DNA of 64,000 nucleotides from UJ101 sp047975265 (GTDB lineage: Bacteria > Bacteroidota > Bacteroidia > Flavobacteriales > UJ101): positions 62,001 to 126,000 of the forward strand of contig JBKEDE010000011.1 of NCBI GenBank assembly GCA_047975265.1. The letters run 5' to 3'. Every line of letters begins with the position of its first letter. The first letter of the stretch is position 1. Positions 26,957 through 35,833 of the stretch are shown here, one piece after another. A program made the position numbers and the translations under genes. The notes under the pieces were generated by a model, which worked only from the letters and a program-made list of their open reading frames with translations, did not search any database and was not told where the DNA came from.

Positions 26957-28048
26957 TTATACATTAAAACGGAAATGCATAACATCGCCGTCTTGTACGA
27001 CGTATTCTTTTCCTTCAACACGGAGTTTCCCGGCTTCTTTTACTTTGGCTTCAGATCCGTAATGCTCGTAATCGTTATAAGAAATAACTTCTGCACGAAT
27101 AAAGCCTTTTTCAAAATCAGAATGGATTACTCCGGCAGCCTGAGGTGTTGTAAATCCTTCTTTGATCGTCCAAGCACGAACTTCTTTTACACCTGCCGTA
27201 AAATAGGTTTTTAACTTTAAAAGTTTATAAACAGAACGTATTAAGCGATTAACACCCGGTTCTTCCAATCCCAATTCTTCCAAAAACATTTGGCGTTCTT
27301 CATGAGATTCTAATTCTGCAATATCGGCTTCAGTGGCAACGGCAAGCATTAAGACTTCGGCATTTTCGCCTTGAACCATTTTTTTTACAGCTTCCACATG
27401 ATGATTTCCTGTTTTGGCAGAAGCTTCATCGACATTACAAATGTATAATACGGGTTTAGCCGTCAATAATTGCATCTCATCCATAACGGGTTGTTCAGAG
27501 TCGGTTAATTCTAGCCCTCGTGCGTTAAGACCTTTTTTCAAATGATCTGCTATTTTTTCAGTAACTTCAGCTATTTTCAGTGATTCTTTATCACCGGTTT
27601 TAGCCATTTTTTTTGCTTTTTCCAATCGTTTTTCAACTGTTTCAAGATCTTTTAGTTGCAATTCGATATCAATGGTTTCTTTATCCCGAATAGGGTCGAT
27701 GGAATGATCTACATGAGTGATATTATCGTTGTCAAAGCACCTTAAAACATGAATAATTGCATGGGTTTCGCGTATGTTTCCCAAAAACTGATTACCTAAA
27801 CCTTCCCCTTTACTGGCACCACGAACCAAGCCCGCAATATCAACAATTTCAACCACAGCGGGTAAAACGCGTTCGGGCTTTACCAATTCTTCTAATTTAT
27901 AAATTCTGGGATCAGGTACTTGAACCGACCCAACATTGGGTTCTATGGTACAAAACGGATAATTGGCTGATTGTGCTTTGGCACTGGATAAACAATTAAA
28001 AAGAGTGGATTTTCCAATGTTAGGCAATCCTACGATTCCTGCTTTCAT
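26957..28048 (-). CDS. ychF: Ribosome-binding ATPase YchF/OLA1
   Basis: A 363-residue Obg-type P-loop protein that hydrolyses ATP in preference to GTP and associates with ribosomes. The P-loop GLPNIGKST is at residues 7-15, switch II DIAGLVRGASKGEGLGNQFL follows, and the C-terminal TGS domain ends VQDGDVMHFRFNV. The longer open frame reaches 28174, but the start at 28048 gives the exact family N terminus MKAGIVGLPN, and the promoter at 28077-28104 lies between the two. Divergent to the transketolase gene. Confidence 0.96.
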   Translation of the reverse strand: MKAGIVGLPNIGKSTLFNCLSSAKAQSANYPFCTIEPNVGSVQVPDPRIYKLEELVKPERVLPAVVEIVDIAGLVRGASKGEGLGNQFLGNIRETHAIIHVLRCFDNDNITHVDHSIDPIRDKETIDIELQLKDLETVEKRLEKAKKMAKTGDKESLKIAEVTEKIADHLKKGLNARGLELTDSEQPVMDEMQLLTAKPVLYICNVDEASAKTGNHHVEAVKKMVQGENAEVLMLAVATEADIAELESHEERQMFLEELGLEEPGVNRLIRSVYKLLKLKTYFTAGVKEVRAWTIKEGFTTPQAAGVIHSDFEKGFIRAEVISYNDYEHYGSEAKVKEAGKLRVEGKEYVVQDGDVMHFRFNV

Positions 28049-28076
28049 TAAAGTATTGTTAATTATAAAATATTTG

Positions 28077-28104
28077 CAAATATAATCGGTATTATTTAAA
28101 CAAA
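28077..28104 (-). promoter_or_regulatory. Promoter of ychF
   Basis: Minus strand: TTTG (28104-28101), a 16-base gap, then TATATTTG (28084-28077), 28 bases before the chosen ATG. The spacer is short, but the -7 is a perfect TAnnTTTG. It rules out the 28174 start. Confidence 0.5.
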
Positions 28105-28110
28105 ATGCTT

Positions 28111-28118
28111 TACTTTTG
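28111..28118 (+). promoter_or_regulatory. Candidate -7 element of the transketolase operon
   Basis: TACTTTTG matches TAnnTTTG and ends 24 bases before the transketolase ATG at 28143. The -33 region has no clear TTTG. Confidence 0.45.
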
Positions 28119-28142
28119 GTATTCATTAAATAATTTATTAAA

Positions 28143-28991
28143 ATGAGAGCGGAACAACAAAAAGAACTTTGCACACAAATCAGAAGAGATATCGTAAGAA
28201 TGGTTTATGAAGTACAATCCGGACATCCGGGAGGATCTTTAGGTTGTGTAGAATTTTTTGTAGCTCTTTATCAAGATATGTTAGAACATCATCCGGAAAA
28301 ATTTACAATGGACGGTATAGGAGATGATTTGTTTTTCCTTTCAAATGGTCATATTTCACCGGTTTTCTATTCTACGTTGGCTCATAGTGGGTATTTTCCG
28401 GTATCGGAATTAAAAACTTTTCGAAGATTAAATACGCGTTTGCAAGGACATCCTACTCCTCATGACCGTTTACCCGGAATCCGGATTGCCAGTGGTTCTT
28501 TAGGACAAGGTTTATCGGTGGCGGTTGGAGCAGCTCAGACTAAAAAATTAAACCATGACAATAAATTGGTCTACTCGCTTCACGGTGATGGTGAATTACA
28601 AGAAGGGCAAATATGGGAAGCTGTTCTATATGCGGCTGCGAATAAAATAGATAATTTAATATCAACCGTAGATTATAACGGTCAACAAATTGACGGAACA
28701 ATACACGATGTATTGGATTTAGGAAATTTGAAAGCTAAGTTTGAAGCCTTTGGCTGGATGGTTTTGGAAGAAAAAAAAGGAAATAATCTTGAAGCGGTAA
28801 AAGCTGTATTAAAGAAAGCAAAAAGTATGACAGGTAAAGGACAACCTGTTGTAATTCTATTGAAAACGGAAATGGGAAGCGGCGTAGATTTTATGGAGGG
28901 AACAAACGCTTGGCATGGAAAAGCACCCAATAAAGAGCAATATGAATCAGCCATGAATCAATTAGCCGAAACTTCCTTTGGAGATTATTAA
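28143..28991 (+). CDS. Transketolase, N-terminal (pyrophosphate-binding) subunit
   Basis: A 282-residue half transketolase. It carries EVQSGHPGGSLGCVEFFVAL near the start, the thiamine-diphosphate motif region LHGDGELQEGQIWEA, and IDNLISTVDYNGQQIDGT. The pentose-phosphate enzyme is split in many bacteria into N and C subunits that assemble; the C half is at 30110-31069. Here two exported-protein genes lie between them, although all four genes run in the same direction with short gaps. Confidence 0.94.
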   Translation: MRAEQQKELCTQIRRDIVRMVYEVQSGHPGGSLGCVEFFVALYQDMLEHHPEKFTMDGIGDDLFFLSNGHISPVFYSTLAHSGYFPVSELKTFRRLNTRLQGHPTPHDRLPGIRIASGSLGQGLSVAVGAAQTKKLNHDNKLVYSLHGDGELQEGQIWEAVLYAAANKIDNLISTVDYNGQQIDGTIHDVLDLGNLKAKFEAFGWMVLEEKKGNNLEAVKAVLKKAKSMTGKGQPVVILLKTEMGSGVDFMEGTNAWHGKAPNKEQYESAMNQLAETSFGDY

Positions 28992-29002
28992 AATACATTA
29001 AG

Positions 29003-29746
29003 TTGTTAACTAAAAAGAGTTGTATATATTATTTCATCACGTTTTCCGGTTTTTTGTTAGGTCAGGAAGTGGTGAACTATAAAACGATCACTGACAGACC
29101 CGTTTTTCCCGGTTGTGAAAATTCCCAAAGTGATTCTTTGGATCGATGCAATAGTAAAACAGTTCAAATAGAATTAATGCGTCATTTATCCTACCCTGAA
29201 AAAGCCATAGAAGAGGAGAGAATAGGAACGTCGTATGTTAAATTTATAGTTTCTGAAAAAGGAAAAATCGATTCTCCCAGAATTTTTAGATCTTCAAAAC
29301 ATAAGGATTTAGACAGTGCTTCCATCGCTACCATATCACAGTTATTTTATGATAAAAAAATTATTTCAGGAAAATTAAATAATGTTCCGGTCAATGTTTT
29401 CTACACCATTCCCGTAAAATTTAAATTGGAAACAGAGCAACAAAGCGATGTGAATTATTTCTTGACCTCGGAAGAAATTTTAGATCAATTAGAAAAAATA
29501 AAATCGCCTGATTTTAAAGATGCAGAAGTCAAAGCATTTTCTGATAAGTATATTAAATTTGTAAAAGGAATCGTTTCGGGATTTTATTTAAAGGATCGTA
29601 GAACAATTGAAGATTGGGAAGAATTTTTCCGACGAAATAATTTAAGTAAAATTCCTCATGAAAGAACGATGACAACGCATGATAGAATTAAATTAACAAT
29701 TCTTTTAAGAGAAATAGATTATATCAAACAATCGATTAAAAAATGA
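29003..29746 (+). CDS. Exported protein with a TonB C-terminal-like domain
   Basis: A 247-residue protein starting with a TTG codon that gives a plausible signal peptide (KKSCIYYFITFSGFLLGQE); the first in-frame ATG (29177) would remove it. Residues about 55-130 resemble the TonB C-terminal domain (LSYPEKAIEEERIGTSYVKF, then IVSEKGKIDSPRIFRSS), followed by a helical, charged tail. It has no membrane anchor with proline linker, so it is probably not a working TonB energy transducer. It lies 11 bases after the transketolase N gene and overlaps the next gene by four bases. Confidence 0.7.
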   Translation: MLTKKSCIYYFITFSGFLLGQEVVNYKTITDRPVFPGCENSQSDSLDRCNSKTVQIELMRHLSYPEKAIEEERIGTSYVKFIVSEKGKIDSPRIFRSSKHKDLDSASIATISQLFYDKKIISGKLNNVPVNVFYTIPVKFKLETEQQSDVNYFLTSEEILDQLEKIKSPDFKDAEVKAFSDKYIKFVKGIVSGFYLKDRRTIEDWEEFFRRNNLSKIPHERTMTTHDRIKLTILLREIDYIKQSIKK

Positions 29747-30087
29747 AACAAGTACTTTTAGGATTATTCATAGCAAGTGTTGGAATTGCAAAATCTCAAG
29801 AAAAAGAATCTATTTTAAGAGATAATGTAAAGATTCCTTTTACATGTACTGCGAAGGTAGATCAATATATGGCTGATTATCAAACTTTTGTTAAATCATC
29901 TGAATATATTGTACTTTATGGAAAAGAGAACACAAAGCAATTGATTCACTCGGAATACACTGCATTTTTACAAAAATATCCGGATATTACTTCAGAAATC
30001 AGAAAATTACCGCCGGATTTGCAGAAGTTGGTAGCCGGATTTATACAGGCAAAAGGAATTGAACTATCTGATTTGATGAAAAATTAA
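29743..30087 (+). CDS. Small exported hypothetical protein
   Basis: A 114-residue protein with signal peptide MKQVLLGLFIASVGIAKSQ and a short mature domain with one Cys (PFTCTAK). It overlaps the preceding TonB-like gene by four bases, so the two are translationally coupled, and precedes the transketolase C subunit by 22 bases. Family not recognised. The pair may act together in the periplasm; this is inference from coupling and shared export signals. Confidence 0.65.
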   Translation: MKQVLLGLFIASVGIAKSQEKESILRDNVKIPFTCTAKVDQYMADYQTFVKSSEYIVLYGKENTKQLIHSEYTAFLQKYPDITSEIRKLPPDLQKLVAGFIQAKGIELSDLMKN

Positions 30088-30109
30088 ATAATTAAAGAGA
30101 AAATACAAA

Positions 30110-31069
30110 ATGAAATACATTGATAAAGGATCAAAAGATACACGTTCAGGATTTGGAGCGGCTTTAACGGAGTTAGGTAAAAAAAATGAAAATGTCGTGG
30201 CACTTTGTGCTGATTTGATAGGTTCGTTGAAAATGGATGATTTTGCCAAAAACCATCCGGAACGTTTTTTTCAAGCGGGTATTGCAGAGGCGAATATGAT
30301 GGGAATGGCTGCAGGAATGACAATTGGAGGGAAAATACCTTTTGCAGGAACTTTTGCTAATTTTGCAACGGCTCGTGTGTATGATCAAATACGCCAATCG
30401 ATTGCTTATTCCAACAAAAATGTAAAAATTGCCGCTTCGCACGCAGGTTTAACTTTAGGAGAAGATGGAGCAACACATCAAACACTTGAAGACATCGGAT
30501 TGATGAAAATGCTGCCTCATATGGTAGTAATCAATCCTTGCGATTATAACCAAACGTATGCAGCAACTTTGGCCGCTGCTGAATATGATGGACCGGTGTA
30601 TTTGCGTTTCGGACGTCCGAAAGTGCCTAATTTCATAAAAGAACCTACAGATTATACATTTGAAATAGGTAAAGGGCTTTTACTCCAAGAGGGTTCTGAT
30701 GTTACCATTGTTGCTACCGGACATTTAGTTTGGGAAGCACTTTTAGCCACTGAAGAATTGGGAAAAGAGGGAATTTCTGCAGAAGTGATAAATATTCATA
30801 CTATTAAACCGTTGGATGATGAAATAATTTTGAAATCCGTTACCAAAACAGGCTGTATCGTTACGGCTGAAGAGCATAATTATTTAGGAGGATTAGGCGA
30901 GAGTGTGGCACGGATATTGACTACGAATAATCCTTTACCACAGGAGTTTGTTGCAGTAAATGATACTTTTGGAGAAAGCGGTACGGGGACTGAATTAATG
31001 AAAAAATACGGTATTGATTCAAAAGCAATTGTTGCAAAAAGTAAAAAAGTAATTTCAAGAAAACATTAA
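30110..31069 (+). CDS. Transketolase, C-terminal (pyrimidine-binding) subunit
   Basis: A 319-residue protein completing the split transketolase: FFQAGIAEANMMGMAAGM contains the catalytic Glu that activates thiamine diphosphate, followed by ASHAGLTLGEDGATHQTLED, RFGRPKVPNF and a C-terminal domain (TGCIVTAEEHNYLGGLGESV). It is separated from the N subunit by two exported-protein genes. Length and motifs are normal. Confidence 0.94.
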   Translation: MKYIDKGSKDTRSGFGAALTELGKKNENVVALCADLIGSLKMDDFAKNHPERFFQAGIAEANMMGMAAGMTIGGKIPFAGTFANFATARVYDQIRQSIAYSNKNVKIAASHAGLTLGEDGATHQTLEDIGLMKMLPHMVVINPCDYNQTYAATLAAAEYDGPVYLRFGRPKVPNFIKEPTDYTFEIGKGLLLQEGSDVTIVATGHLVWEALLATEELGKEGISAEVINIHTIKPLDDEIILKSVTKTGCIVTAEEHNYLGGLGESVARILTTNNPLPQEFVAVNDTFGESGTGTELMKKYGIDSKAIVAKSKKVISRKH

Positions 31070-31082
31070 AAATACTAAAAAT

Positions 31083-31334
31083 ATGGATACAGTATTTGCT
31101 GAAAGTATTTATAAAGAGGAAGGAGAAGGAGTACGGGTTCGGTTTAAAAAATCAGAAGTATCAGCAACACCGAGCGGTTGTGAGTTTATGATAAAGATTA
31201 TAGATAATAAGTACGATGAGTATCCACGCATTCATTTAGATGCAAAAGGAGCGAGAAAGCTGGCTTTGGAAATTTTGGGAATGTTGGATTGTCACAAAGA
31301 ATTATTAAAAGAAGATTTTAAGGAAAGTTGTTAA
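31083..31334 (+). CDS. Hypothetical small soluble protein
   Basis: An 83-residue acidic protein (MDTVFAESIYKEEGEGVRVR) with no signal peptide or helix and no recognised domain. It follows the transketolase C gene by 13 bases, in line with the same operon. Two cysteines lie in the C-terminal 20 residues (MLDCHKELL, ESC). It looks like a real gene because of spacing and codon pattern, but its role is unknown. Confidence 0.6.
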   Translation: MDTVFAESIYKEEGEGVRVRFKKSEVSATPSGCEFMIKIIDNKYDEYPRIHLDAKGARKLALEILGMLDCHKELLKEDFKESC

Positions 31335-31466
31335 TAACTGTTAAAATAATCATAATATTTTAATAAAAAGCCAAAATTGATTTAATTTTTTTAATAAAAA
31401 ACAATAATAAGAGGTTTTTTGTGTTATTAATTAAAATAAAAATAATCGTTTGAAAATTTTAAATAT

Positions 31467-32066
31467 ATGAAAAAAATAGTAGTATTTGGAGCCTTATGGC
31501 TTAGTTCGATGGTCTTTGCACAAATAGATTTTGGAGTAAAAGGAGGATTAAATTTTGCTTCGGTAGGAGATATGGACCGTTATGTAAGCAGTGCTTTTTC
31601 TTCAAAAGCAAGTTCTAATATGAAAACAGGATATCATTTAGGTGTTTGGGGTAGAGTAGCCTTGCCGATAGTAGGGATTTATGTTCAGCCGGAGTTGAAT
31701 TATACTCATTTAAAAACGGAATATGGTAATAATGCCGACTACAAACTCGATAAAATTGATATACCTGTTTTAGCAGGACTGAAGATATTAGGTATCGGAC
31801 GTGTTTTTGCAGGACCTTCTTTCCAATATTTGATTAATGATAAATTGGATATTAACGGAGTTACAGATGTCAGCTCTGATGATTTTACAGTAGGTATTCA
31901 GTTAGGAGCAGGGGTTGAACTCGGAAAATTAGGTATTGATCTTCGTTACGATAGAGGTCTAAATAAAACGGAATCAAAGTTTGCTAATAATTTGGGCAAT
32001 ACATATGTAATTGATTCAAGACCTTCACAAGTTATTTTAGGAATTAGTTATAAATTAACCGACTAA
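31467..32066 (+). CDS. Outer-membrane beta-barrel protein (PorT/OMP_b-brl-like)
   Basis: A 199-residue protein with a signal peptide (MKKIVVFGALWLSSMVFAQ) and alternating hydrophobic strands: IDFGVKGGLNFASVGD, GIYVQPELNYTHLKTEYG, FTVGIQLGAGVELGKLGIDL, and a final strand VILGISYKLTD. This is the small eight-strand barrel pattern common in Bacteroidota. Ligand or role unknown. It is followed by a strong terminator at 32083-32118 and appears monocistronic. Confidence 0.82.
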   Translation: MKKIVVFGALWLSSMVFAQIDFGVKGGLNFASVGDMDRYVSSAFSSKASSNMKTGYHLGVWGRVALPIVGIYVQPELNYTHLKTEYGNNADYKLDKIDIPVLAGLKILGIGRVFAGPSFQYLINDKLDINGVTDVSSDDFTVGIQLGAGVELGKLGIDLRYDRGLNKTESKFANNLGNTYVIDSRPSQVILGISYKLTD

Positions 32067-32082
32067 TTGGAATTTAATGTAC

Positions 32083-32118
32083 AAAAAAAGAGATGGATAA
32101 ATTCCATCTCTTTTTTTC
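32083..32118. terminator. Bidirectional terminator
   Basis: GAGATGGA (32090-32097) pairs with TCCATCTC (32103-32110) across a five-base loop, preceded by seven A and followed by seven T. It separates the convergent barrel and DUF5684 genes. Confidence 0.88.
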
Positions 32119-32137
32119 TTTATATAAACAACTTTCA

Positions 32138-32587
32138 TTAAGCTACTGTTGTCATATCTTTAAAGTTTAAAAAACTTTCACCTTCTCCGGCAGGACCGTA
32201 ATATTTTTCATTAGCATCATTTCCTAACTTATACCATAAATATAAATTGTAAAAAGGAATAAAGCACAATAATATACCAAAAATAGTGTCTTTTCCAAAA
32301 GATTTACCTATACCGATATGCATTAAGATTGTTAATAAAGGTATTGTTACAAAATTAACTATAGGAATAAGTATTAAAATAATCCACCATACCGGTTTCC
32401 CTATAATTTTCAACCAAATATATAACCCATAAATAGGAATGATAGCAGTCCACCAAGCATGTCCCGCTTTTTCAAAAACTTTACCTATGGTAAAATAGCT
32501 AATAGCAATAATAATGGCTAAGTAAACGAGTATCCCGATTAATCCAAAAATTCCTTCTCCGGAGTCTAAAATTGTTAAGATGTTCAT
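32138..32587 (-). CDS. DUF5684-like membrane protein
   Basis: A 149-residue protein with four hydrophobic segments (about residues 12-34, 43-60, 65-90 and 100-118) and the repeated pattern GHAWWTAIIPIYGLYIWLKI, GKPVWWIILILIPIVNF and FYNLYLWYKLG. These W-W-x-x-IP-Y-N patterns match DUF5684 (signal-peptidase-associated-like) small membrane proteins. Function unknown. It ends at the bidirectional terminator. Confidence 0.72.
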   Translation of the reverse strand: MNILTILDSGEGIFGLIGILVYLAIIIAISYFTIGKVFEKAGHAWWTAIIPIYGLYIWLKIIGKPVWWIILILIPIVNFVTIPLLTILMHIGIGKSFGKDTIFGILLCFIPFYNLYLWYKLGNDANEKYYGPAGEGESFLNFKDMTTVA

Positions 32588-32666
32588 AGCACGAATGTTT
32601 TTTATAATTTGCCTGCGAAGTTATGAATTTTTATTTATTAGTTTATGTTTTTTAATAATTAAATGA

Positions 32667-32674
32667 TATCTTTG
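32667..32674 (+). promoter_or_regulatory. Candidate -7 element for the cobalamin-regulated operon
   Basis: TATCTTTG matches TAnnTTTG and lies just before the riboswitch, so the transcript would start at about 32680 at the aptamer's 5' edge. Confidence 0.5.
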
Positions 32675-32679
32675 ACCCC

Positions 32680-32845
32680 ATTGAAATGGTGCTCATCATG
32701 AGTTAACAGGGAATTCGGTTAAAGTCCGAAGCTGTCCCCGCAACTGTAAGTCTTTTTTAAAGATTATTTTTTTACCACTGTTCTTTTGAATGGGAAGGTT
32801 AAATAATTTGAGACAAGCCAGGAAACCTGCCATTGAAATAAAATA
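32680..32845 (+). ncRNA. Cobalamin riboswitch
   Basis: The conserved order of the B12 aptamer is visible: GGTGCTC (32689 onward), CGGTTAAAGTCCGAAGCTG, CCCCGCAACTGTAAG, CCACTG, GGGAAGG, and the B12 box AAGCCAGGAAACCTGCC ending near 32831. A small CTTT/AAAG hairpin follows just before the btuB start and may be the expression platform, hiding the translation start when cobalamin binds. It precedes a BtuB-like receptor, which fits: the cell should shut off B12 uptake when B12 is plentiful. Confidence 0.95.
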
Positions 32846-32883
32846 ATTTAATCAATATGCTTTCGGGATAAAGGCTTATTTAT

Positions 32884-34710
32884 ATGAAAAACAGTGTATT
32901 TTTAGTTATTTTTGGTGGTATTTTTTTGTCAGCTCAAGAGAAGAATCAAATTGATTCAGTTATTTTAAGTACCAAAAAAGTACAAGAAATTTCCATTGGT
33001 CATCCGGTTGTTCACATAGAACACGATTTCGGGCAATCTTTAGGAGATGATTTGTCGATTCAAACAGGAGCTTATTTTAAAGAATACGGAAACGGAATGC
33101 TTGCTTCAATATCATATAGAGGCTTGGGAGCAGTTCATACCGGTGTTTTTTGGGAAGGGATTCCGATTAATTCCGGATTAACCGGACAAACTGATTTTAA
33201 TTTATTATATACAGAAGGATTTAATTCAGTTGATTTTAGAACGGGTGGTGGTGGTGCAACTTTTGGGTCAGGAGCAGTAGGAGGAAGTGTTCACATCAAT
33301 AATGAATTAAATTATACTGAAAAATTTAAGGGTGAAATAAATCAAAAGACAGCGGATTTTAGTACTTATGCAACCCACTTGGGAGTAGAAGTTTCAGATA
33401 GTCGAAATGCTTTAAAAGCAACGATGTATAGACTTACATCAGATAATAATTATGATTATACGTATAATAAGAAAAATTATACTATTGAAAATGGAACCGT
33501 TGAAATTTTAACATCCAATGTAACTTATCAAAGAAAAATAAATAATAAAAATAATATAAAGTTAGCGTTGCATTATGCTTTGGCAGATCGTCAGTTAATG
33601 GAATCAGTAGGAACCACTTCTAATCAAAAGCAAAAAGATATAAATTATAACAGTGTTTTAAGTTGGCTGTTTACTGATAAAAAATACTCACACAAACTGA
33701 GTCAAGCATTTTTGTACAGTAAATATCAGTATTTTCCAGACCAATATTTAGATGATTATGATTTCGGAGAAACAGAAAACTGGATTACGAAATATGACGG
33801 AAGTTATAAACTCTCGTCAAAGATTAAGTTGGGAGTATTAGGACAGTTTAAATATTCTGAAGGGACGGGAAGCAATATAGGAAGTCGTGATCTGAGCGAA
33901 GGTTTTATAAGTATTTACGGGCAACATCGTTATAAAAAAATAAAACAAAGTTTAACCGTTTCAAAAGGAATTTTATCTGAATTTAAAATTCCGTTTACTT
34001 TTGATTACGGTATTGAATTAAATTTAAAACCTATAAAACTACATGGAAATATCACAACCAATTATCGGACACCTTCTTTTAATGATTTGTATTGGATTCC
34101 GGGCGGAAATCTTAATTTAAAAGCAGAAGATGGTTGGGCAACCGAATTGGGATTTGAATTTCAATCTGAAATAGAGAATAGTTTCCATTTTAATTTTCGA
34201 ACCAATGTATTTTACTCAAAATTTAACGATTGGATTGTATGGCAACCAGACGTCAATCAAGGAGGTTTATTCTCACCGGTAAATATCAAAAACGTAGAAA
34301 GTTATGGAATAGAGCTCTTCTCAAAAATCCATTATTCCTGGAGCATTTTTAACTTGGAATGGAATACCAATTATACTTTTTTAAAATCAATGGATGAAGA
34401 AAAGGATAAGCAATTGATTTATACACCTAAACATAAATTGAATAACCAATTACAATTAAAAATAAAAAACAGCAGTTTGCAGGTTCAGCATCAATTTGTG
34501 GATGATATTTACACGAGTTCGGACAATTTAAACCGATTAGAACATTTCAATTTAGTTGATGCATTTGTTGGTTATTATTTTAAAATCAGCGAATTAAAAA
34601 TATCGACTCGGATTGGAGTTAATAATATTTTTAACGAAGAATATCAATTAATTTCAGGGAGAGCCATGCCAAAGCAAAATTATTTTATTCAAATTAATAT
34701 TAACTTTTAA
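32884..34710 (+). CDS. btuB: TonB-dependent cobalamin receptor (BtuB-like)
   Basis: A 608-residue outer-membrane receptor. A signal peptide (MKNSVFLVIFGGIFLSAQ) is followed by a plug domain (SIQTGAYFKEYGNGMLASIS, LGAVHTGVFWEGIPINSGL, GGGATFGSGAVGGSVHI) and a beta barrel ending in an aromatic strand (NYFIQININF). No clear carboxypeptidase-like extension is present. B12 is assigned from the riboswitch directly upstream, since the sequence alone does not identify the ligand. The next gene, nine bases on, encodes a surface propeller lipoprotein likely to hand B12 to it. Confidence 0.9.
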   Translation: MKNSVFLVIFGGIFLSAQEKNQIDSVILSTKKVQEISIGHPVVHIEHDFGQSLGDDLSIQTGAYFKEYGNGMLASISYRGLGAVHTGVFWEGIPINSGLTGQTDFNLLYTEGFNSVDFRTGGGGATFGSGAVGGSVHINNELNYTEKFKGEINQKTADFSTYATHLGVEVSDSRNALKATMYRLTSDNNYDYTYNKKNYTIENGTVEILTSNVTYQRKINNKNNIKLALHYALADRQLMESVGTTSNQKQKDINYNSVLSWLFTDKKYSHKLSQAFLYSKYQYFPDQYLDDYDFGETENWITKYDGSYKLSSKIKLGVLGQFKYSEGTGSNIGSRDLSEGFISIYGQHRYKKIKQSLTVSKGILSEFKIPFTFDYGIELNLKPIKLHGNITTNYRTPSFNDLYWIPGGNLNLKAEDGWATELGFEFQSEIENSFHFNFRTNVFYSKFNDWIVWQPDVNQGGLFSPVNIKNVESYGIELFSKIHYSWSIFNLEWNTNYTFLKSMDEEKDKQLIYTPKHKLNNQLQLKIKNSSLQVQHQFVDDIYTSSDNLNRLEHFNLVDAFVGYYFKISELKISTRIGVNNIFNEEYQLISGRAMPKQNYFIQININF

Positions 34711-34719
34711 AGAACAATA

Positions 34720-35778
34720 ATGAAAAAAACGTTTATTTATTTAAGTATTTTAGGAAGTTTTTTAACTTCTTGTAGTAATGATGATAACGATGCAAATATT
34801 CCAAAAGGAAATTATTCCGATGGTATTTGGATTGTCAATCAGGGAAATTTCGGTTCGGGAAATGCTTCATTATCTTTTTATGACGGAACGATTGAAAACA
34901 GCGTGTTCAATACTGTAAATAGCTTAGATTTGGGTGATACGGCTCAATCTTCTGTAATTGAAGAGGATAAGCTCTATGTAGTGGTAAATGCTTCAAATAA
35001 GATTACCGTAATCAATCGTCATACAGGAAAATTAATAACAGAAATCGATACAGGGCTGAATAATCCTCGTTATGCTGTTAAAGCAAATTCCCATCAATTG
35101 TATGTAAGTAATTGGGGAGGAGGAAGTGATGCCTCGGATGATTTTATTGCTGTAATCAACACTGAAACAAATACCGTTGAAAAAACAATTCCAGTTACTG
35201 AAGGACCGGAAAAACTGGTTTTGTTAAACAACAAAGTTTATGTTTTACACAGAGGAGGCTGGGGTTATGGTTCTACCGTAAGTTCAATCGACATTACAAC
35301 AGAAAGTGTAACATCAGTCAAAGTGGGTGATATTCCCGGAAGTTATGATGTAAACGGAAATGATTTATATATTTTATGTGAAGGAAATCCATCTTATGCA
35401 ACAACGGAAACAGAAGGAAAACTATTTAAAGTCGATACTTCAAATAACAGCGTTTCTCAGATTATTGATTTTAACAGAAACGGAACCATAAAAGAGCATC
35501 CTACGAATTTTCAATTAAGTGATAATGAACTAAATACAGGGTATTATGAGATGTCAGGCACCATTTATAAAGAAAATCTTACATCAAATGAAGTGAGTAC
35601 AATTTTAGAAAATGTCAGTATGAACGATATGAAAATAAAAGGAACGGATTTATATTATACAAATCCGGGAGATTATTTGAGTGCAGGGTCGTTTGTACAA
35701 TATAATTTAGCCACACAAACTGAAGTAAAGAGAGTGGCAACAGCCATTATTCCGGGCGATATTACCATTACACCTTAA
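34720..35778 (+). CDS. Surface beta-propeller lipoprotein, BtuG-like (YncE/DUF5074 type)
   Basis: A 352-residue lipoprotein (lipobox LTSC, Cys18, followed by an SNDDND acidic stretch typical of Bacteroidota surface-export signals). The mature protein has repeated YncE-type blades: GIWIVNQGNFGSGNASLSFY, NKITVINRHTGKLITEIDTG, FIAVINTETNTVEKTIPVTE, SSIDITTESVTSVKVG. In Bacteroides thetaiotaomicron the propeller lipoprotein BtuG binds B12 with extreme affinity and sits over BtuB. The genomic partnership here is the same, under a cobalamin riboswitch. Direct homology to BtuG needs alignment. Confidence 0.85.
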   Translation: MKKTFIYLSILGSFLTSCSNDDNDANIPKGNYSDGIWIVNQGNFGSGNASLSFYDGTIENSVFNTVNSLDLGDTAQSSVIEEDKLYVVVNASNKITVINRHTGKLITEIDTGLNNPRYAVKANSHQLYVSNWGGGSDASDDFIAVINTETNTVEKTIPVTEGPEKLVLLNNKVYVLHRGGWGYGSTVSSIDITTESVTSVKVGDIPGSYDVNGNDLYILCEGNPSYATTETEGKLFKVDTSNNSVSQIIDFNRNGTIKEHPTNFQLSDNELNTGYYEMSGTIYKENLTSNEVSTILENVSMNDMKIKGTDLYYTNPGDYLSAGSFVQYNLATQTEVKRVATAIIPGDITITP

Positions 35779-35804
35779 AAAAGGAAAATAGTTTAAATTA
35801 ATGT

Positions 35805-35833
35805 AAAAAGCTGTCGATTGGGGTAGCTTTTTT
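35805..35833 (+). terminator. Terminator of the btuB operon
   Basis: AAAAAGCT (35805-35812) pairs with AGCTTTTT (35825-35832) around a 12-base loop and is followed by T. The stem is AU-rich, so it is moderate. Confidence 0.55.

Noticed and set aside
28049..28174. N-terminal extension of YchF to 28174
   Set aside because: It would add 42 non-conserved residues, it crosses a good promoter, and the start at 28048 gives the normal 363-residue protein.
29003..29746. Functional TonB energy transducer
   Set aside because: There is a signal peptide rather than an N-terminal anchor with a proline-rich linker, and no exbB/exbD nearby.
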